Part shown: positions 35,536-47,716 of the stretch, one piece after another | How the letters are laid out: each line of letters starts with the position of its first letter | Numbering within the stretch: the stretch's first letter is position 1 | The notes under the pieces: model-generated | Seen by the model: only the letters and a program-made list of their open reading frames with translations | What the model was told of the DNA's origin: nothing | Databases searched by the model: none | Program-made: the position numbers and the translations under genes | DNA from: Mercenaria mercenaria | Lineage: Eukaryota > Mollusca > Bivalvia > Venerida > Veneridae | Direction of reading: 5' to 3' | Assembly (NCBI RefSeq): GCF_021730395.1 | Contig: NC_069367.1 | Location: 69,363,501 to 69,427,500 of the forward strand | Length of the DNA stretch: 64,000 nt

Positions 35536-35938
35536 ATGGCAGACTGTGACATCACCAGCGTGTCAAAGTTGGACTGCAGTATTTGTTTGAGCAGATTCAA
35601 AGATCCCAAGTTGCTGACATGCTTTCATACATTCTGTTTGCAGTGTTTGGAGGAATATGTGATAAGAACTGGGGAAAATGGAAAGTTCGAATGCCCATTA
35701 TGTCGCACAAGCATGGCAATACCAGTGGGTGGAGTAAGGACATTTCAATCAAATTTCTACATTGAAGTTGAGGGTTTATCTGAGACCAGTGTTGACTGTG
35801 ATTTGTGTGGAAATGGACAGAAATCTAGTCACTATTGCATTGAATGTGAAGAGCATTTCTGTGAAAGATGCGCTGTTGCGCATTCTAAAATGAAAATAAC
35901 ACGAGATCATAAAATGGTTCAGTTGAATGACACTAATG
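35536..35938 (+). CDS. TRIM protein, first part (RING and B-box 1), cut by an insertion
   Basis: This is the N-terminal part of a tripartite-motif E3 ubiquitin ligase; TRIM genes are expanded in bivalves and often act in immunity. The start ATG at 35,536 gives MADCDITSVSKLDCSIC. The RING finger spans residues 14-56 (CSIC, CFHTFC, CLQC, CPLC). B-box 1 spans about residues 86-130 (CDLC, HYCIECEEHFC, ERC, H-H). After codon 134 the frame runs into the inserted element and stops at 35,965-35,967. If transcribed as it stands, the product would be a RING/B-box peptide without coiled coil. An in-frame GTG-starting extension (35,518) is unlikely to be used. The rest of the gene resumes in frame at 38,603. 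Confidence 0.88.
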
Positions 35939-38593
35939 GGTTGTCAGACTATTCCCCCCCAAGATGATTCCCCCTCAAGACAATTCCCCCCCAAGACAAT
36001 TCACTCACGGACAATTCCCCCCACAATGTTATGTAAGGGTGACAGTTCCCCCTCTCCATATTATAATATGTTTAAAGGGTTGTAAAGTTTATTTAATATG
36101 GAAAAATTCTATACTCCAATACTGTATATTTAAAAGTAAATAGAAAAACTTATATTTGATGCATTAATTTGGTACCCAAAATAAGGAATTTTTTTATGTG
36201 AAGTAGTAGCATTTTGGATAAGTAGCCATGGCTGAGAACTTAATTATTTTTAAAGCAATTTATTTATTTGTTAACGGTATCTATAATGGAACCTCTATGC
36301 AAAGATGTATGTAAAAAAAAAAGAAAATATTTACATTTAATAAGGTAATCTGATCGTCAAAATAGCATATAGTTTCCCGATGTTGGACAATAAAACTATC
36401 TTAATCATATAAATTTTGGGAAAACTAAAAAGATTACAGTTATGTTAATAAAAGCCAATAATACCACTTTAAACATTAATATGAAAAACTTGATCAAAAA
36501 CGAAGCTGCAAACATGAATTAAAAAAACGATGAAATATCAATACAATTTTACAAGTTGAAACGTCCTTGGAATTCATCATGAAATTTATTAAGGATGTTA
36601 CATGTGTCGGTTTGCTTTCATTCCAGAAAGCATGGAGTAATAGTATTTTCTCTGGATAAAAAGTACTATATCCTTACAATACAGGTTTTGATAAATTTCT
36701 TACAAGAAGAAGTTGATTGGCATTATCTAATTTTGCTTTATCACAATTTCCTGATAATTGTCATTATACATGGACAAACTGTTATATTGTTTATAAATAT
36801 CATAATCACAATTAAAATGTAACAACAACAGTATCATAATTGATTGATCAATGTCAGCTTTGATTACTGTTTTACAGCTGGTAATTCAATCAAGAGGTGT
36901 GAAAGATTGACTGGTTACCGTTTTGATTAAATTTGTTTATTGCAATAATGTCATTACGCGATTCTGGTAATCAGCACCTTTCAATCGAGTTGAGAAGTCA
37001 AAGGAACAATGATTTGTTTGTATGTATCCCTTAATTATTATACATTTTAATTTTTAGGGTTTTTTTCTGGAATAAAATATCCCAAAAAGGTTTGAGATTT
37101 ATTTTATACAAGTACTATTTCCTGTTTCATGTGTAAATAATCCTTCTATAAGATGGAAGTATTTATCATATTCTACATATATATAAAATCAAATAAAGCA
37201 GATGCAGTTGTCCTGTGAGTTATAATTGTCCGTAAGTACTGACCTGACACTCATTAATCTTTGCCAATATTTTCTGGCGTTTTCATATTTTATGCGATAC
37301 ATTTTTGTGTATTTGTGTCCTGAAAATATCTACATTAGTTAAAATAATGGATACAGTTAACCAATGGCACAGTTAACATAATTATTTAAAAATCTCTTTT
37401 TGAGTCTTTTGGCTGAATTTTGTTCTTTAATAAGTGCATCAGTTATCGATATTATACTCTATGATTATAATTATTTTCAAGACACCTCTTTCCATTCACA
37501 TTCATTAGATGTAGATAATTATAGATATTGAAAAATCCGCAGGGGATTTTGTCCTACACTCAATATACAGATATTAGAAAGAAGAACCTTGGTAATACAC
37601 AATGGCCCACTATTCAGAAAAATAATAATAATTCAATGTCTTCGAAAAATGCTAAGCTGCTTCTTAAGATAGCTAGGTTTATTAAAGAAGCCACACAATA
37701 TAGTCAATACACTTAAAAATGATACCACATTATATACCGTGCCGCTAAGATCTAAGGAATTAATGTAGAAAATTAAGAAAAATAATTGTCCTGTTTTTTT
37801 CATGGAAGAGGTAATTAAGTATTAAGATTTATCACACCGCTAATATGTAAGGAATTAATTGCATAAATTGTTTTTACTCAAAAATTGATATTTCAAACAA
37901 AATAAGAAGTGAAGTTTAACTTACATAAAATCTTTTATAATACTCATAATGGATACTCCTAACCAACCACTAAATTTCAAATTTCCAAAACGCACTTTTG
38001 GAATAAAAAATCCTGAACAGCGCTCATTCAGTGTTCAGTGCTTGGCTTCTCTATGATGAGGTACGTATTCTCTGATTTCACATGTTTTCATCATGAAAAA
38101 CTTTTTAAATCATTTCTGAAATTTGTAACATTATGTAAATGGTAAGAAAATACTGGAGTCAATACCCCTAAAATGTACCAGAACAAAAATTTTCCGGGGA
38201 ACCTCCCTATACCTCCATTATGGGAGGAGGTATCTCCCTCCAGTACCTACCCCACCTTTCGCGGCCCCAATATCAAACACCTTCCGACGCCCGTCCTAAG
38301 AATATTTTCACAATGTCTAACTAAAAAATATAGATAATAGAATAAAGGACATAAATATAATTATCCAATGAACTGTTAGTTACCAGGTCAAAGAATAATA
38401 ATTTTTTCATGTAGAATAATAAAAAGCTCACCTTAGAACAAAATTAGTAAAAAAAAAGATATTTTTATATCAGTATAAAGAAAAAATAATATAAATAAAA
38501 TAAGGTGACAATTCCCCCCCAGTTTGGGGGGGAATCGTCAGGGGGGGAATTGTCAGAGGGGGAATAGTCTTGGGGGGGAACTGTCTGGAATTC
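35939..38593. mobile_element. 2.66-kb non-autonomous DNA element with 9-bp target duplication, inside the TRIM gene
   Basis: ACACTAATG stands at 35,930-35,938 and again at 38,594-38,602. The ends are imperfect inverted repeats with several copies of GAC(A/T)ATTCCCCCC on the left (35,947-36,060) and GGGGGGAATTGTC-type repeats on the right (38,515-38,580). The interior is AT-rich and has no gene. It includes, at about 37,205-37,290, a piece related to the ends of the element at 40,945-41,590. A 9-bp duplication suggests a Mutator-like (MULE) transposase supplied in trans. An intron made of this element was considered, but no GT-AG pair restores the frame at its edges. Confidence 0.8.
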
Positions 38594-38602
38594 ACACTAA
38601 TG

Positions 38603-40119
38603 CAGCTGAAAATTTCTCAAGAAAAGTGCAAAAGAAGTCATACTGTCCACATCATAATGGTGAAGAAATAAAAATGACATGCAAGGATTGTAATGTTCTT
38701 TTGTGTGTTGTTTGCAAACTCACTGAACATGAAAACCATTGCACTGCTGGAATTGCCAAAGAGGCTTCAGAGAGGCGTACACTGCTATCGCAGAAACTTG
38801 CTGAAACACAAAGTACAATTAAAAGCCTGAAACTTACCATTGGTAAAGTAGAAAAGTGTGCAGATGGAATTCAGAAAAAACTTGAAAATGATGTTAAAGA
38901 AATAGACGAACGTGTTGAACAAATTGTGAAACAGATAAAAGATGATTCAGAGAAGATGAAACAGAATCTGCGCATAAGTTGTACAGAGGCATTAGTTTAT
39001 TACGTACAGCAAAAGAAAATGTTACATGAGAAGGTCAATGAAGGAGATGCAGTTGTAACTCATGCACAAAATGTTATAGATGTAGGAGATGATATAAATG
39101 TTCTAGATACCTGTTTGCTGACTAAATTGAATTACATGAAAGCAACTGGAGAAAAGATTTCAGTGAAAAACATGACCTATTTAACATTTAAAGCAAGTAA
39201 ATCTACAAATGCCCCATACCAGATTGGAAAGAATATCCAGACAAAAAATGGCTTAAGTGTTCACAAAGAGAGTACAATCTTAAACGAAGCCATAGGATTA
39301 GGAAACACAATTCAGAATAATGTGCTGGCAGTGTCAACTGAAAACATTTTTGGAGCCTTTCTTGACTTCTCAGAATTACTTCAACACAAGATAAGTAGTC
39401 AGGCTACTGAAACACAGCAACCTTTAATTGAAGGCATAGATAAAGGAACTGTCTCTGGTCTTACCCTGGTTGAACGTGACGTGTGCTATTTTTCACATTT
39501 AACTTCTAAGTCTGTGTATAAACTTGTTGGAAAGCAATATGGAAAGAAAGTCAGCAAGTTGATAAATTATCCTTTTGGACTAGCATATAGAGTGATGGAC
39601 AGTATTAAACAACTCCTTGTCTGTGTTCAAGACACTTCAAAATATTGTAAGACATTTGAGTCTAGTTCTAGTTCTTCAGCAGGCTGTGTCATGGCAGTCC
39701 CTATTAACATAACAGGGGAGAACTATGTATGGCGGGACAGAGAAATTCCTGGTCCAACTTGTATCGCAGTCAGTGAGACAAATGGACTAATTTGCCTGGG
39801 TTACCCTACTTCTAGAAAAGTAACGCTTAATTCTCCAAACGGCAGTTTGCTATCAGAATTCACTGGTGATATGGATTTCGGAAGTCCAGAAAAATTTTGT
39901 CCAACCAGTGTTTGCTTTGATAAAGACATGGGAATTATTATTGCTGACTATGGAAATGACGCAGTGATAAGAACTGATGGCACTGGAATCTTTTTACAGT
40001 GCTTGATAAGGGGAAACAAACCTCTGAGTGTTGCTGTTGGGAAGAATGGTAGTTTGTATGTCGGGTTTATGCTGGAAGATATAACACAGTACCAGCTGAA
40101 AGCTCAAGATACTCTCTGA
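38603..40119 (+). CDS. TRIM protein, second part (B-box 2, coiled coil, NHL-like end)
   Basis: This continues codon 135 of the TRIM gene begun at 35,536; 403 plus 1517 bases give exactly 640 codons including TGA. It opens NAAENFSRKVQKKS and then has B-box 2 (CPHH, CKDC, LLCVVC, HENH). A long, charged coiled coil follows (about residues 195-290: LLSQKLAETQSTIKSLKLTI onwards). The C-terminal 300 residues include two NHL-like repeats (PTSVCFDKDMGIIIADYGND and PLSVAVGKNGSLYVG), as in TRIM2/3/56-like proteins of invertebrates. No frame defect is seen, so the insertion is probably recent. An in-frame ATG near the start of this half could give a RING-less product only if a new promoter exists. No polyadenylation site was fixed. 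Confidence 0.88.
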
Positions 40120-40712
40120 ATTTCATATGACATGAAGAGTATATACACTGCTATACAGGAATATTTGTTATATGGAGTATGACATAGAAAAAAGATCCTG
40201 ATGTCACTTTTAGGCGATGAATGACTTTTCTTAACAAAATTCATCACAATGTCATGTTTGAAACAGTGAAACAGCCATTACGTAATTCTAGAATAATTAC
40301 AGCAGTGTAATAAAGCTTTGATGTTGACATTGTTTTAAGCTTTGAAACAACCCCTTGGGTGAATTATTTTTTTTTTTAGTTTATTTTTAGTCCTCATATA
40401 CCTTGGTTTATCATAAAGAATATACCAAACTATTCATAGTAAGTAGAAGAAACTGTCATCAAGACAGATAATTCTTTATTGAACAGGACTTTTTGTCCTA
40501 TGACTGTTCATGTTCTTTTTTGTAGAAGATATGAAGCTTCTTTTTCAAAAGTATTTTGTCATTACTTTTTCTTAAATATATGTTCAGGTACTCCGGGAGT
40601 TGAGAGTGTTACAAACAATATACATTTAAAAAAATGCAAAAGTTGCAAAATGAAAGTGAAAGTAGAGCTGTCAAAATGACAACGATGCTGCAATATTTCA
40701 AAAAAATATATA

Positions 40713-40926
40713 AGTTAACCTTTAGCCTGCTGGTGGCAAGTGATTCTGCCTTTGCGACCAGTGCAGATCATGATCAGCCTGCATATCCATGCAGGCTGAT
40801 CATGATCTGCACTGTTTGCTATTCAGCTAGTAAATTTTCAGTGAATACCCCTTCAAATGATATATGGTATTTCCTGAATTGAATGATGGACCAATCCATT
40901 TTAGAAATTTAGCAGGTTAAAGGTTA
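40713..40926. mobile_element. Palindromic element with a perfect 26-bp stem
   Basis: The outer arms are TTAACCTTTAGCCTGCTGG and its near-complement CAGGTTAAAGGTTAA. Inside (40,759-40,814) lies a perfect 26-bp inverted repeat around a four-base ATCC loop, with arms starting CAGTGCAGATCATGATCAGC. It resembles the inner part of the MITE at 32,557 and is likely a relative. Confidence 0.65.
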
Positions 40927-40944
40927 ATCAATTTATTTCCCAGA

Positions 40945-41595
40945 GTATTGTCAGTGAGTATTGACCTGGCACTCATGAATATTCCGTATGTTTCCGTAAA
41001 TTAATTTCTGTTTCCGAACATAAATACCGATATACTGTCGCATGTGCAGGTAGCTGTGTGGACAAAGCGTTTACCTGCCAATATCAGAGTTGTGGGTTCG
41101 AGTCCTACGACTTACCATATCTTTTTTTCCCAAATTTTAGATGCAACCTTACCACTTATTTGATCAAACGTATCGTGATATGTATGGTTCATTTATTAAA
41201 AGTTATCAGATTTACCCGATGTAAAAAAGTGGAATAAAATTGTTTTAAAAGTATCTTAGATAATTACCTGTCACCAGCATTCCAGAAAATAAATACTTCA
41301 AGAGAAAACAATTAAAATTCATGAATTATGATACATGAAATAATGTAAAAATAAAACGGGTATCGATAACATTACAGTAAAAGAATGATCTGGGGTGGTT
41401 TTGAAGCCGTGGTAGCTTGAGTGGAAGTCAGACACCTTACCACTATGCCATCGTGTCATTGCTTAACTGTGAATGCTATTTTAGTAATATAGACTTTTTC
41501 AGGATACAAATATTGCGTAAATTAACGAAAACGGCCGAAAATATTGGCGAAGATTAATGAGTGCCAGGTCAATACTTATGGACAATACCTAGGTA
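40945..41595. mobile_element. Inverted-repeat element with tRNA-like segments
   Basis: The left arm TATTGACCTGGCACTCATGA pairs with TAATGAGTGCCAGGTCAATA on the right. Between the arms are two tRNA-like stretches: one with GGTAGCTGTGTGGACAAAGC and GTGGGTTCGAGTCC (about 41,050-41,105), and one at about 41,405-41,460. A half copy of the arm lies at 37,220. Confidence 0.6.
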
Positions 41596-42111
41596 AATAT
41601 GTTAGATACACAACAAAAACAAATTTTGAGATAAAAAATATGTTTGAAAAAGAAGTTTGGTATTTTCTACAAAATAGAATGTGGACAGTCAAAGTACATG
41701 TGTTGTAATACAAAATACATGTTACCGGATAAAGTGCTCAGCAGAGCCTCGCATTTTATCATTTCATTCAACTTGTGTTAATAAATTCAGTATGAAAAGA
41801 CACTAGTGTAATAACCTTTATATTATCATGATTATATTCAATAATTAATGGGTATGAAAGTTTTTATGTATATCTGTATGCATGGTCAACAGGAAAAAGA
41901 ATCAAAGAAATGCTTCTTCTTTTTCTGAGATCAAGCTCTGTATATTCTGCGATAAAAAACGGTTGAAATGCGGACCTGTAAGAGAGCATTATGACGTCAA
42001 TTATAACATCAAATTGCCGCATGACGTCCGATATATTACTACTCTGGTAAATGAAGTCCCGCATAATATTTATTAAAATTTGTCAATGAGCATGTCAGAA
42101 TGAAAACAATC

Positions 42112-42265
42112 AAGGCCTTCTTGTGATTTATCATCTAATTTACCACAGTTCATCGTTCAGGTGCTTCAGTATTTAACCACTCGGGCTAACGCCCTCGTGG
42201 TTCAATTCCTACGCATCTGAACTCTGAGCCATGGTAAATTACATGATAAACCACTCGAAGGCCTT
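42112..42265. mobile_element. Small palindromic MITE
   Basis: The arms AAGGCCTTCTTGTGATTTAT and AAGGCCTTCGAGTGGTTTAT (reverse complement of the right end) enclose a central hairpin CCACTCGGGC-TAA-CGCCCTCGTGG. Confidence 0.65.
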
Positions 42266-42511
42266 AATTATTTCTTAAATAAAGCAAGGGGTTTATGATC
42301 TATTATAAAATCTATTTTTAAAACTAAAATCGGTTATATATAAATTTTTGGCAGAAATTTGACACATTGGCGTTTAACATTGTCCAATTATAACAATAAA
42401 AGTTACTCTATCATTTGTGGCAGAAAATATATATAATATTCATATTTCATATTCATTTTTGGATTCTATCATTGCTGTCAGTTCAATGTCCTTTTTGCCA
42501 GAAATGTATCT

Positions 42512-44148
42512 GTAAGTAAGTAAGTAACGTCTCTATTTAACGAGGCTAACGCATTCGGTTTCCCGATCTTCCATGTGGGCCTCAACATATACACATTTAC
42601 ATATGTACAGTCAACATAATACACAATATATATATAGTGAAACAGTACGAAACATAATAATAACGAATAATATTCAGATGTTCATAAAATCAACATGAAA
42701 ATACATTACTATGTAGAAAGACAAAAATTAAATATTTGAAGTAATGATTTTAATCAATTCATCACTAGCAGTTTTGATATTAAATTTTAAGATGATTATA
42801 TAATGCAAAAATTTAGTTAGAGAATTGCCACTGGACATAAGATGTTTGAAATTTCCTAAGAGTGTCAGAATTTAGAATTTGTGTTGGAATGCCATTCCAT
42901 ATTTTTGGACCGGAGTAAGTAAATGACTTTCTAAACAATTCTATTTTTGGTTTTGGTATAATTAAGTTTGACCTTTGTACAGGTCTTACGTTTAAGTTGT
43001 GCCTGTGATTAACTGTTAGGAATTTATTTTTCATGTAAAGTGGAAATGATGGTTCGTTTATAGATTATACATGAGAATCGACTTTTGTACATAATTCTTT
43101 GGTCAAAGGACATCCAATTTAGTTCTTTAAATAATTCATTTAAAGAGGTATCGAAACTTTTGTCTAAGATTATTCTGGCAGCTCTCTTTTGAAATTTGAT
43201 AATGTCTGAAAGTAATTCATTGCTGCAGTTTCCCCAAATAGTGCAGCAGTAGTCCAAGTGAGGCAGTATGTAAGCATTAAAAAATAGTTTTTTAGAAAGA
43301 AGATCAAGATATTGTTTAATTCTAAGAAGCAAGTAGAGCTGTGAATTACATTTTTATACGCCCGTTTGAAAAACGTTTTATGGGAACGCCCCTTGGCGGC
43401 GTCCACAGACTTTTTCCGGAGCATATTTTCTTCATGCATGGAGGGATTTTGATGTAACTTGGTGACACAATTGTTCACCATCATGAGACAGAGTGTCATG
43501 TGCAAGAACCAGGTCTAAGGTCAAGGTCACACTTAGAGGTCAAAGGATACAAGAAAGAAAACTTTGTCCGGAGCATATCTTCTTCATGCATGGAGGGATT
43601 TTGATATAACTTGGCACAAATGTTCACCACCACGAGGCGGAGTGTCATGCGCAAGAACCAGGTCCCTAGGTCTAAGGTCAAGGTCACACTTAGAGGTCAA
43701 AGGATACAAGAATGGAAACCTTGTCCGGAGCATTTCTTCTTCATGCATAGAGGGATTTTGATATAACTTTGCACAAATGTTCACCACCACGAGGCGGAGT
43801 GTCATGCGCAAGAACCAGGTCCCTAGGTCAAAGGTCAAGGTCACACTTAGAGGCCAAAGGTCAGATACAAGAATGACTTTGTCCGAAGCATTTCTTCTTC
43901 ATGCATGGAGGGATTTTGATGTAACTTGGCACAATTATACACCATCATGAGAGAAAGTGTCATGCACAGTTCCTTTCTTTAGAATTACTTCCCTTTGTTG
44001 TTACTATAAATAGCTTATATTGTAACTTCTTCGTTACTAGTCGTAGGGAAAAATCGAGACCACTTTTCTGTAGTACAACATGCATGCTACATCCAATTTT
44101 GAGGTGTATTTTGACCAATCTCTACCTGGTGAAGACTTTTGTGTGGAC

Positions 44149-44186
<38 letters not shown>

Positions 44187-45525
44187 CTTCCCTTAGTTTT
44201 ACTATAAATAACTTATATTGTAACTTTTTTATAATAGACCATAGGGAAAAACCAAGACCACTTTTCTGTGGTACAACATAGATGTTACTTTCAAATTTTA
44301 GGTGTATTTTAAGGTCTCTCTACCTGGTAAGGAATTTTTTTTGTGGACTTAGGAAAACAAAAGACTTACAATAATTACTAAACAACCACAAAATTAAAAT
44401 TCATTTGCAATACAGCAGCTAGAGTAAAGAAATTTGCTGTGAAGGGCGTATATTGTGACATTCTGGCACTCTTGTTTATAGATGGGTGTTACCTTTGATT
44501 GTTTTAGCTGTGTTGGAAATTTTCCGCTTTTGATACTTAAGTTTATTATGGTACATAGGGGTTTATATATAACATCTGAGGCAGTCTTTAGCACTAATGC
44601 CATCCAAACCAGTTGCTTTTGTGACATCAAGACTGTTAAGCATTTGTTTCACATAACTTAGCTCTACATAGGGTATTTCAAATTTGTTAAATTGAGTATC
44701 ATTTTCAAAATGAAGAGATTCTTTTAACACAGTTTTCATTTTGTATGATAATTCAGTGATATTTTCAGCATTTTTAAATACATTTGCAAAAAAGGAATTA
44801 AATGTTTCTGCTGTTGTTTTTGGATCAATTATTGGTGTACCATTTTCATCATTTATGTAGTTTGTTTGGTGAATTGTGCTTTGCCTGATAGACTTTTCAA
44901 GTTTTTCCAAAACTTTTTGGGATTTTTCTGGTTTGAGTTTATTTCCTGATCATAAAAGTCTGTTTTTGCTTTATGAATGAGTACTTTTACTTGTGATTTC
45001 CAGTATTTAAAGTCATTGATATTATTTTTCTTTTTGGCAAAGTCCCTATTAGCTATATCCTCATTGAACCAATCAGCTTGGTTTTTATGTCTAACTCGTT
45101 TTTGTTTATGTGGGGCATGTACATCTAAAGTTTGTAAAAATAATTTGTTAAAAGTATCTAAAGCATCATCTGGATCACTGAACATGTCAATGAGAGACCA
45201 TGGCTGGTTTGACAAATCATTTAAGAATTTATCTGCATTAAAGTTCTTTAAGTACCTGTAGTTTATTGTAGTGTGCATGGGACCTTTTTGTATATTTTTA
45301 TTAGTCCTTCTTGTGAAAATTACCGGATAATGGTCACTAATAGACAGTATAGGAACTGCAGTGTATGATATACTATGTGGTTGGTTACTGTAGATATGGT
45401 CAATAATAGTTGATGATGGTGTAACTCTTGTAGGTTGTGTTATAAGTTGAGAAAGGTTCTGTCTATAATTTTAGGAAGGTTGTCCACTGTTTCAGGTCCA
45501 TACTCATCTGTATTGTACAAAGTAA
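42512..45525 (-). mobile_element. APE-type LINE, core replaced by a tandem-core element
   Basis: On the minus strand, from 45,525 downward, come the end of an AP-like endonuclease (ISDHYPVIFTRR), a linker with WFNEDIANRDFAKKKNN and NPKKFWKNLKSLSGK, and the RT N-terminal region (NSFFANVF, ATGLDGISAK, GKFPTQLKQSKVTPIYK). Then element B intervenes (44,475-43,354). After it come the RT C-terminal region (NAYILPHLDYCCTIWGNCSN, FQKRAARII) and the final block SFTYSGPKIWNGIP. The 3' end is a (TTAC)n tail at about 42,512-42,527. The segment that should hold FSKAFD and the catalytic DD is missing, so insertion came with loss of several hundred bases. Some frame changes occur elsewhere. Confidence 0.8.
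43354..44475 (-). mobile_element. Tandem-core element B, same ends as element A
   Basis: This is in reverse orientation to A. The hairpin end ATACGCCCGTTTGAAAAACG lies at the left (43,355). Three units of the 155-bp CCGGAGCATATCTTC / AGGTCAAGGTCACACTTAGA repeat follow. Then come two copies of the 'CTACCTGGTGAAGACTTTTG' arm, split by a poly(T) run (44,152-44,180), and the end GGGCGTATATTGTGACATTC. Confidence 0.8.
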
Positions 45526-45817
45526 AACAAAAGGTACACAAACTACTAGAGTGATCAAAGTATACAATTTATACATGTATATTTAAGTTTATAGTTGATA
45601 CCATAATTTGTTTTTGGTAACTAGAAAATTTAAAAATAATTTAAACATGTTGAAACTGTATTGAAGCTTGAGAATGGGAAGCAAGTTTCCTGTTTAGGAA
45701 GTAGGAAAAAGCCCATAAATTGTTTCCTGATTGGGAAATTTCCCCTGCTGGTGGTACTCTTGTACCTTGCCTTTACCAGTTTTTGACTGGAAGCCACTTT
45801 TAAGCCAGTTTGAAAGA
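45526..45817. other. Unassigned sequence between LINE and inverted-repeat element
   Basis: Nothing recognisable was found here. Confidence 0.3.
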
Positions 45818-45823
45818 CAAATT

Positions 45824-46884
45824 CAGGGTTTCAGAAATCTGCAAATTTACTGGTAGCCCATGGGGCTACCAATATTTTTGTCTGGTAGCCCGAACATTTT
45901 AGTTTATTCGGCAATGACTGTTTCAGATTATTTGCTAAGTGCTTGTATACTACAATCTACAGTTGGGATAGAATGCTTAAATTAATGTAGGGTTTCTTAA
46001 TTTCAGCCATACCCATACGGGGCACTCGTTTGGAAGATAAAACTATTAAAATTGGGAATTCTTCTCCCGCAAATTATTGTAATATGACAATCAAAAAAAG
46101 AAAGTCAGTCAGTTTTTATAAACTTGCAAATTCCTTATTATTTGCAATTTATCTTATAAAATAATTTAAGTTGACAAATAATTCTGTCTGATTCTTAACA
46201 TCTTATAAAAAGCAGTTTAATAAAAGGACTAAAGCCGAGTAAATTACGTTTCTCTCTTTCTTGGCAATGTGTAATTACGTATCCAAACTTATGTTTGTCC
46301 GAAATCAGGTATAGTTCCTGACAAAAACGCGCCGATTTTTGCTAAATTATTGTCGATTTTTGCATTCTGTGCAAGTATTTAAATTAAAAAGCATAAAGTC
46401 TATGTAAGCACTTAACACCCTCATAGTCAAATATCCTCTCAAAACTCGATAAATATTGGGGTCAGCGAAAATGGAAGTACACTTTTATTTGGCAGTTGGC
46501 GATAGAATGACGTAATCTTAAGACTGGTTTGCATATTATTTTGAACACTACGGATCAGCAACTTGAGTGCTTTTAGATCAGTCTAAAAACTCGTGTGCAC
46601 ACATAAACATTTGCCTCCAGGTGCGATTAAAAACGGTTTATTGTTTGCCGACTGTAACAGTCGTAGGTCGTAAGATAATTAATGCCTCCGGCGTGTATTA
46701 CCCGATAAACAAGGGGATTACATGAAACTGTCAAAGTTATGCATGAAGACTAGATTATTGATTTCCGGGCTACTCGATATAGGGTTTTAAGGTAGCCCGG
46801 CAGGCACGCTCTGAAAATATTTAGTAGCCCGACAGAATTTTCTGGTAGCCCCCAGGCTCCGGACATGGGATTTCTGAAACCCTG
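45824..46884. mobile_element. 1.06-kb inverted-repeat DNA element
   Basis: The termini are CAGGGTTTCAGAAAT and ATTTCTGAAACCCTG. Subterminal GGTAGCCC/GGGCTACC repeats occur at both ends. CAAATT flanks it on both sides (45,818-45,823 and 46,885-46,890). No transposase frame is present. The termini resemble hAT elements, but the apparent 6-bp duplication does not settle the superfamily. Confidence 0.75.
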
Positions 46885-46890
46885 CAAATT

Positions 46891-47716
46891 GCATTCATTT
46901 TAATCTGGTGATTCAAAGAACATTCAAACTCATTTAATCCCCATAGGTGTAAGTCTAAGCATGTTCAAGTCATTGGCTGGAAACCATTTTCAAGATGTAG
47001 ATTGCAGTTACTTATATTGTTTACCAATTCTGACCTCAAAATCTTAAGGCTAATTTTGTGGCCATATGTCTGGCCAGACCTGTCCAATCCCAGCCTTGTC
47101 AGAAATTGGGCACATTGGGGCAGGCAAGACCAGAAATAAGAATATGTCGAAATCAAATGAGGTCATCTACTAGCCACGAGCAGCTAGCGATATGTAAGGT
47201 ACGATTCCAAATGACCAAATCTTGCTCGTATTATTATTCCTAAACAGTGTTTGATTTCTAGGTCAGTGTAACCAGACTTTTGACCTATTCAGATTATTAC
47301 TTGTAAACTATCTTTCAGTTCAATGTTATTAGATCATGACGTCATCCAAAATAAAACAATATACTCTGTTTTAAGCTTGTTCATAGTTGCTACCAGTAAC
47401 CCTTATGGGTGACTCCTTCAAAAGTCTGGGGAGGATAACGCAAGATACAGGAGACACTCCTATTCCAGAAGCTTCTCTGGTTCTTTAGCGTGCATGGAGT
47501 AAGGACTCGTCTCAATGTTATCATTTTAGCTCCTGCTTGGGGTGAGCTGTTGTGATCACTCACCCTCCGGTATCTGTCAGTCCACACTTTTCTTCAAACA
47601 ACATCAATTCTGAAATAATTTCACACAAATGGTCCTTATGTAAGTAACCCTCTACCAGTTGTTCAAATTATTCTGTTTCATCAAAAAGTATGGCCACCAG
47701 GGGCGTGGTCACTTTT
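46891..47716. other. Unassigned sequence, right part related to element H
   Basis: From about 47,380 to 47,716 the text (CCAGTAACCCTTATGGGTGA, TGGTCCTTATGTAAGTAACC, AAAAAGTATGGCCACCAGGG) is of the kind that reappears at 49,200-49,420 beyond element C. C therefore probably inserted into an older repeat. Confidence 0.4.

Noticed and set aside
35939-38593. The TRIM-interrupting element as a spliced intron (introner-like)
   Set aside because: The only GT and AG near the target-site copies (GGGTTGTC and ATGCAG) would join to AATGGCTGA, an immediate stop. RNA data could still overturn this.
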